Made by a program: the position numbers and the translations under genes. A stretch of 64,000 nucleotides of DNA, from the NCBI GenBank assembly GCA_017518735.1, contig JAFWTY010000007.1, positions 1-64,000 on the forward strand, given 5' to 3'. A model generated the notes under the pieces. The model worked only from the letters and a program-made list of their open reading frames with translations. It was not told the origin of the DNA and searched no databases. Shown one piece after another: positions 53,401 through 61,426 of the stretch; positions within the stretch are counted from its first letter, which is position 1; each line of letters opens with the position of its first letter. Source of the stretch: Lachnospiraceae bacterium (GTDB lineage Bacteria > Bacillota > Clostridia > Lachnospirales > Lachnospiraceae).

Positions 53401-55803
53401 TTGTGCAGCTTGACCGGTAAAATTGTTTCCGAGAGAGGAAACCTGCGAATCAATACAAACGATGAATATGAATACGAGTATCCGAAACAGGCGGAAATGG
53501 AGAATGCAAACGGAAACGTAAACGGTATTCTGTTTACGCAGACAGCATCCGGAAACCCTGCATACTCACAGTACCTTTCCGAAACAAACCAGCCGTTGTA
53601 CATTACGGTTACCGAGAACGTTATTCAGTTTGACGAGGAAAGAAAAGTTGCGAAGACAGCTGTTTCCAGAGTTCCCGCATCCAGAGACGATACTTTGAAC
53701 GTATATGTATTCCCGAAGATCAGCGGAATCTCCGATAAGATTGATCAGTATGATCTGTCCTGTGACATTTCTTACGAACATCCGCTTGGAATTTTCAAGA
53801 CCGGTACGGATACAATGAATAAAGTTGTGGATTCAAAGGGCGACGTAGTAACATCTCTCGATAATGAAGAAGGACTTACACCGATGTTCTACTACTTCGG
53901 TTTGGAAGCACCTCTCATGAGTGACTTGAACCACATCACATTTAAAGCGAAATCGACATATGCCAATATGGCACTATTGGATTACGCAATCGTCCAGCAG
54001 GTACGAAGCGGAACGGTTATCGCTACCTACTATGTAAAACTAAGCGATACGACGGGTGATGCTCATAACGCGGTTTATCCGAAAGACTTCTACCCGACAA
54101 GAAATAACTCGACGCTTTCCTATTCGGAACAGCAGGAGGTAACCATCCAGCTTGGAATGGGAACGGATTCCAAGAGCTTGTATCCCGAGAATATGGATAT
54201 CGGTGTATCCATAGATTACAAGGCAAGTTACGATCCGAACGGAATGGTATTCCATTCACCAGTCGTCTACTTAACGGACCAGAAAGTAAATAAGATCCGG
54301 GAAGGTCAGGTTGTGGATTTGTCATTCAAAGAGAGTTTTATCGGAGAAATTACCGGTATTAACATTTTTGCAAGCGGTGGCTTGAACGTCTATGTAGACT
54401 CCGCATGTATCGGTTCGTACCACGTAGATAAAGCGAAGAATAAAGAGATGGTTGGCTGGTACAGTTTCGGTAACGGAATGAAACTGGCAGAAGCTCCGAT
54501 GAAGATGACAATGACGGCCAACGAGAGAGAGAGCGTCGATGTCGTAATGCCGTTGTCCATGAGCTTTACTACCGCATCTCCGGCAACATCTTATGAGAGC
54601 GGTACGGTGGATCCTGTAAAGGCCATCATTACATTAAACGATATGTACGGTAATCCGATTCCCGTTCAGATTGCAGACCTTCGTAAGTACTTAGTAGACG
54701 GTTCCGGAAACTTCAAGACCGGAAAGACACAGGAAGTACGAATGCTGGTAGCAGGCGGTGTCGGAATCAGAAAGATTAACATTGAACCCAGAAACGGTTC
54801 CGGAACGGCAGGATGGAGTATTGAATCTGCATCCGCAACGATGGGTGAAGAGTATTCCGGAATTCGAACCGTTGCAGACCGTATCTACGAAGGAAGTCCG
54901 AGAAACATTATCTTTGCAAATATCACGGTAAGCGCAAAGGTGGCGGTATACAACCAGACGACCAAGGTATTTAACGAAAAAGCAATCACCAATGGTGAAT
55001 ACAGTGTAATCAGTCCTTCCGGACAGCCGATCTACATTATGCCGACGGCAAACGGTTCCGATGAAGGATGTAAGGTTACCGCAGTGGAAGTATCCGGAGA
55101 CGATTACGTATCCGATAACATGACAGAGTGCTTAAGCCAGGATGGCGCAAGAGTGAAGTTCTTGCCTCCTGAAAACCATTCCGGAAAGACGAAGTACTAC
55201 AGACTTACCGCTGAATCGAACGAGACACCGGATGCAAAGGTTATCGTTAAGATTACCATCGAATCGGTTCCTATCGAAGAAGGTAATACCACGGTTCCCG
55301 ATGTAGTCGGAATTTCGAAACTGACAGCTCAGAACGCTTTGGAAAATGCAGGCCTTGTGGTAGCATATGCAGAAGAGCAGTACAGTGATACCGCTCCTAC
55401 CAATACCGTAATTTCCATCGATCCCGGTGCTAACAAAGTGGTTCCTAAGGGAACTACCGTAACCGTAGTTATTTCGAAGGGCAAAGCACCTGCACAGGTA
55501 AATGTTCCGAACGTATACGGTATGGATGAAAACGATGCAATTTCCGCAATTACGGATGCAGGATTGAGATATCAGGTAATCTCAAGAGAATACAATGATG
55601 GTGCCGTAACCAAGTATCCGGCAGGCACGGTAATGATGGTTCTCGTAAATTCCAACGAAGTTGCACCCGGAGCAACCCTTCAGGTTGAGGAAAATACCCT
55701 GATACAGCTGGTTATTTCCTTAGGACCTGCTCCTACCGATGACGATGGCGGCAGCGGCGAAGGCGGCAGCGGCGAAGGCGGTGAAGGCGGCGAAGGCGGC
55801 TGA
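50488..55803 (+). CDS. Giant secreted protein with C-terminal PASTA domains
   Basis: A 1771-residue protein with a signal peptide (ARIISAVLLTIMVGGLTYFP then VQAADD). Residues 40-1590 are beta-rich and not recognised. They repeat a strand pattern of about 200-300 residues, as in ISFGSSRAVQDGFIV and ISIDNSAKDDYQIKSFKAY. Two PASTA domains follow near 1602 (TVPDVVGISKLTAQNALENA) and 1672 (NVPNVYGMDENDAISAITDA). PASTA domains bind peptidoglycan or muropeptides, so the protein probably docks on the wall. The C-terminus is a Gly/Glu/Ser tail, with no sortase motif. The ATG at 50488 is 7 nt behind GAGG. It may form the extracellular part of the apparatus in place of an outer-membrane core. Confidence 0.8.
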   Translation: MKYFALPGNNRIKKILARIISAVLLTIMVGGLTYFPVQAADDKPQTTTDRPEKVGTAVSNAYILEVTTGVKSGKDIKFFIIKYKTKDKNYPDDPDATITKTKYIMPQEDSLALGKKEVATYGSDLDQLKTIQNKLGYTLQYAFDKTKIDKDGTPSGLRQYKTDQYYFTLSDPITEVVSIDAFAGTQTEWTCQGLRLFSVSELYGLRMAGVWSDDWYVDFKGPMITMMKTNQKTWSTKGANLLHMNTKATFQKQSDFKGLPYENHGTQEYREYGFAISMADTYKAGFDSLYAAYKDGKKAPIDMELAEELTVNVTYTDIYGETRFEHFPMITSSVMWLNNNSFSEPVHAIGAEGGTIAFTGEIPDCEKITGVSISFGSSRAVQDGFIVKTGNKSRRDERIAAGDKEEIMMQSFVIYDLTQNTESHFKPYTEGAVLRYELNAPPILFTLSGDTAGDRIVAGTLTTLGLRAYTDQTLTREQVLGEAYLFEIETDNVGLASPTSDVSIRIKYTNNTGSEKEAGPYLLKDLTNEYYGYWPGSVDSFPYRYGISKGHKLTFVLRLNNVKELNGAIISIDNSAKDDYQIKSFKAYSLSTLGDKVIVWNKMDNGSGVVSNLAYDRTYKGKSLAQSDAALNIAGTTGPVLIQPGKSQMIDFETNSVAELEEDKFDYTDFSISYDEAMKNFGFTKTRRDYKLTIWVADDAVGEDGGVASSVHDTDAGSENLFYFQLVFEYGESAVVQANQQILGDRFQSGVDHEITISVNADYGEVVSIRVIPDDLSDDSKKYDKLNIEKLTVVDADTKGTHRTWEVTSVGWVGIDYTEDSEKTSATGKAGRSMQEIAKTYTIDYVTNQVEIEIALRTGVGDKSTNLDDNGKEVYTYKDQFKGSMKALVYYINNSGQEAKPIEVDFVKAMYEYMNKQAPASSSKGVVSDPTKMFREGHTDRFIISIPDVKSITAFELEITPAEKSFPYIWNLCSLTGKIVSERGNLRINTNDEYEYEYPKQAEMENANGNVNGILFTQTASGNPAYSQYLSETNQPLYITVTENVIQFDEERKVAKTAVSRVPASRDDTLNVYVFPKISGISDKIDQYDLSCDISYEHPLGIFKTGTDTMNKVVDSKGDVVTSLDNEEGLTPMFYYFGLEAPLMSDLNHITFKAKSTYANMALLDYAIVQQVRSGTVIATYYVKLSDTTGDAHNAVYPKDFYPTRNNSTLSYSEQQEVTIQLGMGTDSKSLYPENMDIGVSIDYKASYDPNGMVFHSPVVYLTDQKVNKIREGQVVDLSFKESFIGEITGINIFASGGLNVYVDSACIGSYHVDKAKNKEMVGWYSFGNGMKLAEAPMKMTMTANERESVDVVMPLSMSFTTASPATSYESGTVDPVKAIITLNDMYGNPIPVQIADLRKYLVDGSGNFKTGKTQEVRMLVAGGVGIRKINIEPRNGSGTAGWSIESASATMGEEYSGIRTVADRIYEGSPRNIIFANITVSAKVAVYNQTTKVFNEKAITNGEYSVISPSGQPIYIMPTANGSDEGCKVTAVEVSGDDYVSDNMTECLSQDGARVKFLPPENHSGKTKYYRLTAESNETPDAKVIVKITIESVPIEEGNTTVPDVVGISKLTAQNALENAGLVVAYAEEQYSDTAPTNTVISIDPGANKVVPKGTTVTVVISKGKAPAQVNVPNVYGMDENDAISAITDAGLRYQVISREYNDGAVTKYPAGTVMMVLVNSNEVAPGATLQVEENTLIQLVISLGPAPTDDDGGSGEGGSGEGGEGGEGG

Positions 55804-55838
55804 TCACCACAATAAAGGAAAATATTGAAGTTATAAGC

Positions 55839-55867
55839 CCGTTACCGGTCGTATTGACCGGTAACGG
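55839..55867 (+). other. Perfect intra-operon hairpin
   Basis: A perfect 12-bp stem (CCGTTACCGGTC with GACCGGTAACGG) around GTATT lies between the PASTA protein and the lipoprotein. It is followed only by ATTTTCC, so it may be a weak terminator or mRNA stabiliser. Confidence 0.55.
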
Positions 55868-55895
55868 ATTTTCCATGGAAGGAGGAAACCTACAA

Positions 55896-57131
55896 ATGCG
55901 AAAAAAACACATTCGTCATTTTGTGATCCTTACAATGCTTACAACAGCGGTGCTTGCAATGAGCGCTTGCGGGAAGAAAAATCTGAATAAGGAAGGTGAG
56001 GATACCAATTATCCTTTTACCTGGGAAGAGAAAAAGAACGGTACCATTCTCGTGAATCTGGACGGAAGCTATTCTCCGGATTATACCTGGAGTGTGTTGA
56101 ATTCCGATGACACAATCGCTTCGGTAGAGGCAAAGAAGGATGAGAAGAACGGTAAGATTACCTACAAAATCACTCCGAAGGCCGAAGGATACACTACGGT
56201 TGAATTCATAAGAGAAAAAGAAGCACCTGCGATTACTGTTCCGGCAGCGGAAGAATTTGTCGAAGGCGGTGTTGGTTCCGATGCCGAAAAAGACAAAGAG
56301 ATAAAAGAAATACAGGAAAAGGAAAAGCAGCAGCCTTCCGAAACCGCATCCGAAGAAACTACGGAAGAAGGAAGTGAAGATGCTTCGGAAGAAGGATCTG
56401 AAGAAGTTGTATCCGAAGAACCCGCAGAGGAAGATGAATATGATTTCACTCCAGAGGTCATTCCGGGCGGTGTCTATATTTCCGGTACTGACGATGCAGG
56501 AAACCCTCTGGAAGAGGAACAGCAGATTATCGGCGACGAATCTCCGGAAGCAGAATTGGAAGAAGTTGTTGAAGAAACGGTAGTTGATGATACGATCAAT
56601 GATCCCATAGACAGAGTATGCCACATCGTGATGACCATCGAGGTTACACCGAAGGGAAATTCTTCCAAGAAGTTCAAAGCAGCGGGAAATGTCATGGGAA
56701 TCGAGGAAAGAGATTCGTTAAGAACCGGTGAAAAGAACGGATTATCCTATGTTCTCTGGACTGACGATTCCGGCTCTTTAAGACTTTTGGTAAACGGTAT
56801 CAAGAGTACCCTGGATGCCGATGACTGGATTATTACCGAAAGTTGCGTTTATACCGGCTCCGATGAGACATTAACGGATGAAAACGGAAATCCCGTAGAC
56901 GATCCTTATGGAAGCGAAACGGAAAAGAACGCGGACGGACAATATGATATTTTGGATGTAACGCATTCCGGCTATTACAAAGAAAGCTCCATTCCTATTT
57001 ATGTCATCAATGCAACGGGCGACGGAACCGGTGAAGTTACCTTTGAATTCCCCGGAAACAATGTGAAGATTTCGATTTCGCTGGAACTTTCCTCGAACAG
57101 AATTAAAGTAACGAATTGCAATCTGAATTAG
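55896..57131 (+). CDS. Lipoprotein with acidic linker, secretion operon
   Basis: A 411-residue lipoprotein; the lipobox LAMSAC places the lipidated Cys near residue 24. An N-terminal domain with Ig-like features (TWSVLNSDDTIASVEAKKDE) is followed by a 70-residue Glu/Ser-rich linker (SEETTEEGSEDASEEGSEE) and a C-terminal domain ending ATGDGTGEVTFEFPGNNVKI. GGAGGAA lies about 10 nt before ATG 55896. Function unknown; a membrane-tethered extracellular part of the apparatus is likely from position. Confidence 0.75.
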   Translation: MRKKHIRHFVILTMLTTAVLAMSACGKKNLNKEGEDTNYPFTWEEKKNGTILVNLDGSYSPDYTWSVLNSDDTIASVEAKKDEKNGKITYKITPKAEGYTTVEFIREKEAPAITVPAAEEFVEGGVGSDAEKDKEIKEIQEKEKQQPSETASEETTEEGSEDASEEGSEEVVSEEPAEEDEYDFTPEVIPGGVYISGTDDAGNPLEEEQQIIGDESPEAELEEVVEETVVDDTINDPIDRVCHIVMTIEVTPKGNSSKKFKAAGNVMGIEERDSLRTGEKNGLSYVLWTDDSGSLRLLVNGIKSTLDADDWIITESCVYTGSDETLTDENGNPVDDPYGSETEKNADGQYDILDVTHSGYYKESSIPIYVINATGDGTGEVTFEFPGNNVKISISLELSSNRIKVTNCNLN

Positions 57132-57146
57132 GATATTACGAAAACA

Positions 57147-57815
57147 ATGTCTGATAAAAAACAAAAAGAACAAAAGAATACGAAACCAGCCCAGAATACT
57201 TCCGTAAGCAACTATAAGCAGATTAAGAAAGAAATCAAAATGATGCTCCTCGGTAATCTGGTTCCTTCCGGAAAATACCTGGAAGTATCGGACAGTATTC
57301 TGACCGGCGTAAGCAGAGGAATGACGGATGGCGCGGACCGTGTTTTGTTTTTTGGTGTAATGCGTCATACCAGGTATTATAAGACCGAGTTGAATCCGAA
57401 CCGTGCAAGAGACTTAGGCCACAAAGGCCTTATGGAAATCGGACGTAAAGTCATCTTAAAGAGCAATCCGAATGCAGAGACGGTAATCTGCAGATTCATG
57501 GTGACTTCACCGATTGTTCTGTATTACGAAGTGGACGAGATCGGAGTAAACATCGAGACCTATACGGGGCGCGGTATTCCGGGTCTTTTTTCGGAACTCT
57601 GGATTCGTAATACCTTCTTTAAAAAGATGCCGAAAGAGCTTCGAGAGAGCTTGGTGAAGATGTCAAAGCCGGAAGTCCTTGCAAAGCGTAACGAAATAGA
57701 TTCCAAGGATGCCAGGGAAATTGCCAAAGAGCAGGCAAAGGCACTGGAAGAGCAGAGACTTCAGGAAGCCAGAGAACTGGCTGAAAAAGAAGGACTTATC
57801 GAGGTCGCGGATTAA
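57147..57815 (+). CDS. Cytoplasmic protein of unknown function, last gene of the secretion operon
   Basis: A 222-residue soluble protein with a Lys/Gln-rich N-terminus, a central folded domain (LGNLVPSGKYLEVSDSIL, RVLFFGVMRHTRYYKTEL, IETYTGRGIPGLFSELWIR) and a C-terminal coiled coil rich in Glu, Ala and Lys (AREIAKEQAKALEEQRLQEA). I recognise no family. It begins 15 bp after the lipoprotein stop without a strong ribosome site and ends before a bidirectional terminator. It might be a chaperone or regulator of the apparatus, but the sequence does not show this. Confidence 0.7.
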   Translation: MSDKKQKEQKNTKPAQNTSVSNYKQIKKEIKMMLLGNLVPSGKYLEVSDSILTGVSRGMTDGADRVLFFGVMRHTRYYKTELNPNRARDLGHKGLMEIGRKVILKSNPNAETVICRFMVTSPIVLYYEVDEIGVNIETYTGRGIPGLFSELWIRNTFFKKMPKELRESLVKMSKPEVLAKRNEIDSKDAREIAKEQAKALEEQRLQEARELAEKEGLIEVAD

Positions 57816-57837
57816 GAAATCAAATATCGAAATAAGA

Positions 57838-57867
57838 AAAACCCCTCGGGATTTCCCGAGGGGTTTT
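57838..57867. terminator. Bidirectional terminator
   Basis: A perfect 13-bp stem (AAAACCCCTCGGG with CCCGAGGGGTTTT) around ATTT. Its A- and T-flanks allow termination of the plus-strand secretion operon and of the minus-strand helical-repeat gene that converges on it. Confidence 0.92.
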
Positions 57868-57888
57868 ATTTGTTTGATTATTCTTACA

Positions 57889-59961
57889 TTAAAACTTCGG
57901 TTTTTCTATTTCCTTTTTCTTGTTCTTGTTGAGATCTTTCTTCTTCTCGAGTTCCTTGCTCTTTTCGAGTTCTTTCTTCTTCTCGTTGTTCTTTGCGATG
58001 GAGGAGAATACTCGCTTGCTGACCTTGGTTACTTCCTTCGGATCGGCGGAAAGCTTACTCAATGAGGAAGGAGTAATTCTGCTATCCGGGAACTCCTGCT
58101 TGAACTCGGGAGATTCTGCAATCTGTTTAATACATTTTGCATATTCTTTCGGATTTGAAGGATAATTCTTACGAATCTGATTTCCGGCGGAATTCGTGAT
58201 ACGGGACTGTAAAATCAAAGCAGCAATTGCATACTTGGCACCCTTCTTCTCAGCAGGGGAGAGGGCCTTCTTCTGCGCATAACCATCGAGGGTACGAACT
58301 GCATCGGTGGAAGCATTGTAAGCGGTACGATCCACACCTTTGGAAGTTCTGGCAACGGAACGGATGTCTTTGATACGCTGCTGTGCTTGAATATGATTCT
58401 CTTTGAGTGCATCCTTATCCAGCTTCTCTAAATTGTCGAGGTGAGCCTCCATCTTTTCGATACGCTTTTCCAACTGATCGGAAGCCTTCTTAATGGATTG
58501 GATACGGATCTTTGTATTCTTTTTGAGTTTCTTCTCGGGAATATCTTTCTTTAAATCCAGATATTTCTGATTCATTTCCTGAGCATCTCTTAATTCTTTG
58601 ATCTGCTTCTGGATTTCTTCTTTGCTGTGGTTCTTAAGTCCGCCTTCGGAATCGAAGTTTGCCTGTGAAGCAATGACTTCGTTATATTTCTCCTGCGCAT
58701 TCTTAAATTCCTGACTTCCGGTTCTCTTTGCGAGAAGATGAGCCTTCTGGATTTCTTCACTGATATTGTTTTCTTCCTGACGAAGGGTTTCATCCTTGAT
58801 CTTGGCGGAGTTTGCATTACGTTCTCTGGTGTCGGCATCGAAACGTCTCTTGGTTTCGATAATATTGTTCTTTGCCTTCAGCATGACATCGACACGCTTC
58901 TTGGTTTTGGGATCGAGCTTATCGTCGTTGCGGTGTCTTGCAAGATACTTGTCAATCTTCTTTTCCGCATCGTCCAGATTTTCCTGGAAAGCTTTTCTCT
59001 CGCTCGGTTCCAGATTGGTGGTGGTATAGGTTTCGTCCGTATCGGCCAGATACAGATGATCCAAATCGATGTTTACCTTATTGAAGGCTTTTTCCGCTTC
59101 ATCGTATTCCTTGCTGCCGAAGTGGACACCCTGCTTTGCATCAGCCATCTCATCACAGGTAATGGAGGTTTCCCCGTACAGAGCTTTGGTGTTCATTTCC
59201 AGACGCTCTTCCATGCTGTTCTTGATGGTCTGCAGACGCTTCATGGTATCCACAATTGTATTTTTACCATCGCGCATGGCGTCAATACGTTTTCTTGTAT
59301 TCGACTTCGCATCGATTACGTCTTCTTTCTGGGAAAGATATGTTTCGATGGAGAGTTTGGCATCTTCCAAAACTCTCATCTGCTCCTCAATCTCGGCATA
59401 ACTAATCACCTTGGGATTGGTGGGATTCGCCATATCTTCTTTTAACTGCTTTATGTTTTTCTGAGCTTTCTCGTATTTCTTGATCGCCTCGCCGTATGCT
59501 TTGCTGCCACGGAAGTTCAAGTCGGATTTTACCATTCGGCTGTGAACTTCGGTCATGGAAGACGAAAGAGTCGGAATGTCGGGAGCAACTTTGTTATCCA
59601 GCACATCCTGGCGCGCATCTAACTGCTCGATAAAGGCTTCGTTGAATACCTTGGTACCCTTGGCGGCATCCATACGCTTCTTGGTATTCGTCTTAATCTT
59701 CTTTAAATTATCTTTGGTTTTCAGATAAGCGTTGGCTGAATATTCAGTTCTTTCCGCATAACCGCGAAGTTCCTGAACCTCAAGCTCGTTCAATTCATAA
59801 TTGTCGCCCTTGGATTCACGCAACTGGTCAATACGACGAATCATGACATCATAGGTATCAATCATATCGTCATATGCTTTGCTGCCACGAAGTCTAAGCT
59901 TGGCTGCCTTTAAATTGTCCATTTCCTTCTGGGCGTCGTCTCTGAGTTTTTTAAGATCCAT
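57889..59961 (-). CDS. Helical-repeat protein related to the 34.6 kb protein
   Basis: A 690-residue cytoplasmic-looking protein without signal peptide or membrane segment. Four repeats of about 125-130 residues start near 26, 152, 282 and 414 and open with GS(K/Q)(A/E)(Y/F): LRGSKAYDDM, FRGSKAYGEA, HFGSKEYDEA, RTGSQEFKNA. Each ends with a TxxR(I/M/V)-type helix, for example NTRKRIDAMRDGKN. The last folded region (about 573-655) includes IAESPEFKQEFPDSRI, matching the C-terminal domain of the 1138-residue protein. The tail is Lys/Glu-rich. AGGAAGG precedes the ATG on the minus strand. It flanks the secretion operon in the opposite direction and may be a substrate or cytoplasmic partner. The family is unknown to me. 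Confidence 0.85.
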   Translation of the reverse strand: MDLKKLRDDAQKEMDNLKAAKLRLRGSKAYDDMIDTYDVMIRRIDQLRESKGDNYELNELEVQELRGYAERTEYSANAYLKTKDNLKKIKTNTKKRMDAAKGTKVFNEAFIEQLDARQDVLDNKVAPDIPTLSSSMTEVHSRMVKSDLNFRGSKAYGEAIKKYEKAQKNIKQLKEDMANPTNPKVISYAEIEEQMRVLEDAKLSIETYLSQKEDVIDAKSNTRKRIDAMRDGKNTIVDTMKRLQTIKNSMEERLEMNTKALYGETSITCDEMADAKQGVHFGSKEYDEAEKAFNKVNIDLDHLYLADTDETYTTTNLEPSERKAFQENLDDAEKKIDKYLARHRNDDKLDPKTKKRVDVMLKAKNNIIETKRRFDADTRERNANSAKIKDETLRQEENNISEEIQKAHLLAKRTGSQEFKNAQEKYNEVIASQANFDSEGGLKNHSKEEIQKQIKELRDAQEMNQKYLDLKKDIPEKKLKKNTKIRIQSIKKASDQLEKRIEKMEAHLDNLEKLDKDALKENHIQAQQRIKDIRSVARTSKGVDRTAYNASTDAVRTLDGYAQKKALSPAEKKGAKYAIAALILQSRITNSAGNQIRKNYPSNPKEYAKCIKQIAESPEFKQEFPDSRITPSSLSKLSADPKEVTKVSKRVFSSIAKNNEKKKELEKSKELEKKKDLNKNKKKEIEKPKF

Positions 59962-59996
59962 ATTCAGCCTTCCTTTCTTGGAAAAATCATACTCAC

Positions 59997-60002
59997 ATTA
60001 TA
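59997..60002 (-). promoter_or_regulatory. -10 box of the minus-strand repeat gene
   Basis: TATAAT on the minus strand lies 35 bp before the ATG. A weak TTACGT sits 18 bp upstream of it. The YTGGAC tandem box is not present here. Confidence 0.5.
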
Positions 60003-60063
60003 CTACATAAACCCAAAAAAACGTAATTTGGTTGCAAAAAAAACACTTTTTATTTAAATGTGG

Positions 60064-60069
60064 TAAAAT
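60064..60069 (+). promoter_or_regulatory. -10 box immediately before a possibly leaderless gene
   Basis: TAAAAT ends 6 bp before the ATG of the histidine kinase, so transcription would begin at or next to the start codon. There is no ribosome-binding sequence between them. Confidence 0.4.
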
Positions 60070-60075
60070 TAGCGT

Positions 60076-61317
60076 ATGGGACGAGACGCACAAAGTATCA
60101 TTTTAATGGTTTTACCGTATATTCTTCAGCTCGGAGGCCTTACGTTTGCGATTTTTGCGGACAGTTATATTCACAAAAAACGCCGGCTTTACTTTTTTGT
60201 GGTTATCATTCTGATTGTCGGTCTGATCGGAATCGATCTTTATCAGGCCGGTGATACGACGGAGTTCTTCCGTACGCTGACATCGGTATACGGCTATTCT
60301 GCAAGACCGGCGCTGATTGTTCTGTTCATTTCCATCGTGCATGACAGTAAGAAGAACTGGATTTTCTGGCTGATTGTAGCTGCAAATACACTGATCTACA
60401 TGACGTCGTTTTTCTCCAACATTGCATTTTCAAACAAAGACAATCACTTTGAAAGAGGACCGCTGGGTTATACGGCCTTTGTGGTAAGCGGTGTATTGCT
60501 GGTATTTTTGATGGTTTTAACGTTCAAGGAATACATCAGCATTCACAAGGCGGAGGCGATGATTCCTCTCATTGTGTGCCTGTTGATCGTTCTGGCAACG
60601 TTTGCCGATCTGAATTTCAGCGGAGACTATCCGATCACCTTCTTAACCGCGACGGTTGTAAGCTGCTGTGTATTCTTCTATATCTGGCTGCATCTGCAGT
60701 TCGTTCGCGAGCACGAAAGAGCAATGAAGGCAGAGCAGAGAATCAAGATCATGGTTTCTCAGATTCAGCCGCATTTTATTTATAACACGATTTCCACGAT
60801 TCAGGCACTCTGCCTGATCAATCCGGAAAAAGCATCCGAAACGGCAGAAAAATTCGGCATGTACTTACGCCAGAACATTGATTCCCTGGCACAAGAAGGC
60901 CTGATTCCTTTTGACAAGGAACTGGAACACACGAGAACCTATGCGGATATCGAAATGATGCGTTTTCCGAAAATCAAGGTCAATTACATCATCGAAGAAA
61001 ACGACTTCGATCTGCCCGCCCTTACGGTACAGCCTATGGTGGAAAATGCGATTCGTCATGGCGTACGAATCCGTGAGGAGGGAAGGGTGACCGTAACCTC
61101 CCGCAGAGAGGGCGAGAACATCGTCATTACCGTGGAAGACAACGGAAAAGGCTTTGATCCGACGGAAAAGAAGGAAGACGGAAGAGAGCACATCGGACTT
61201 TCCAACGTACAGGGACGTATCGAAAAAATGTGCGGCGGAACGATGACGATTGAAAGCGTTTATGATGTTGGCACGAGAATAACAATTACGATTCCCGTAA
61301 AAAAGAAGTCGAATTAG
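60076..61317 (+). CDS. LytS/YehU-like membrane sensor histidine kinase, orphan
   Basis: A 413-residue kinase with six or seven transmembrane helices in the first 215 residues. The His_kinase motif VSQIQPHFIYNTISTIQAL follows, with probable phospho-acceptor His233. The ATPase domain has N-box TVQPMVENAIRHGV, G1 VEDNGKGFDP and G2 HIGLSNVQGRIEKM. Kinases of this class normally pair with LytTR or AraC-type regulators, but no regulator gene is adjacent. No ribosome site precedes ATG 60076; a start at ATG 60106 is possible. Its stop directly abuts the YTGGAC promoter box of the next gene. Confidence 0.88.
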   Translation: MGRDAQSIILMVLPYILQLGGLTFAIFADSYIHKKRRLYFFVVIILIVGLIGIDLYQAGDTTEFFRTLTSVYGYSARPALIVLFISIVHDSKKNWIFWLIVAANTLIYMTSFFSNIAFSNKDNHFERGPLGYTAFVVSGVLLVFLMVLTFKEYISIHKAEAMIPLIVCLLIVLATFADLNFSGDYPITFLTATVVSCCVFFYIWLHLQFVREHERAMKAEQRIKIMVSQIQPHFIYNTISTIQALCLINPEKASETAEKFGMYLRQNIDSLAQEGLIPFDKELEHTRTYADIEMMRFPKIKVNYIIEENDFDLPALTVQPMVENAIRHGVRIREEGRVTVTSRREGENIVITVEDNGKGFDPTEKKEDGREHIGLSNVQGRIEKMCGGTMTIESVYDVGTRITITIPVKKKSN

Positions 61318-61349
61318 CTGGACATTTGCTGGACAAGGTATGAGATAAT
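61318..61349 (+). promoter_or_regulatory. Shared tandem-repeat promoter box, copy 5
   Basis: CTGGAC (61318-61323), 5 nt, CTGGAC (61329-61334), 9 nt, then GATAAT (61344-61349). It begins at the first base after the kinase stop and drives the phosphatase/RsbW-like pair. Confidence 0.72.
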
Positions 61350-61426
61350 AAAAAATGATGGTGTTATTATGACCATTGCACAACCGGCGAAATTACCTTT
61401 ATTCTCAGCAAAAAGGGGCAATATAT

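Noticed and set aside
55743..55800. CRISPR-like or VNTR repeat
   Set aside because: The short GGCGGC/GAAGGC repeats are in frame and encode the Gly/Glu/Ser tail of the PASTA protein; there are no spacers.
39039..57815. Integrative and conjugative element
   Set aside because: No relaxase, integrase, excisionase, oriT-like inverted repeat, tRNA target or direct att repeats are visible here, and the flanks are ordinary chromosomal genes.
57889..59961. Plus-strand genes inside the 57.9-60.0 kb region
   Set aside because: Plus-strand frames such as 58738-59445 are hydrophobic mirror readings of the strongly repeated minus-strand gene, which has a proper ribosome site, promoter and terminator.
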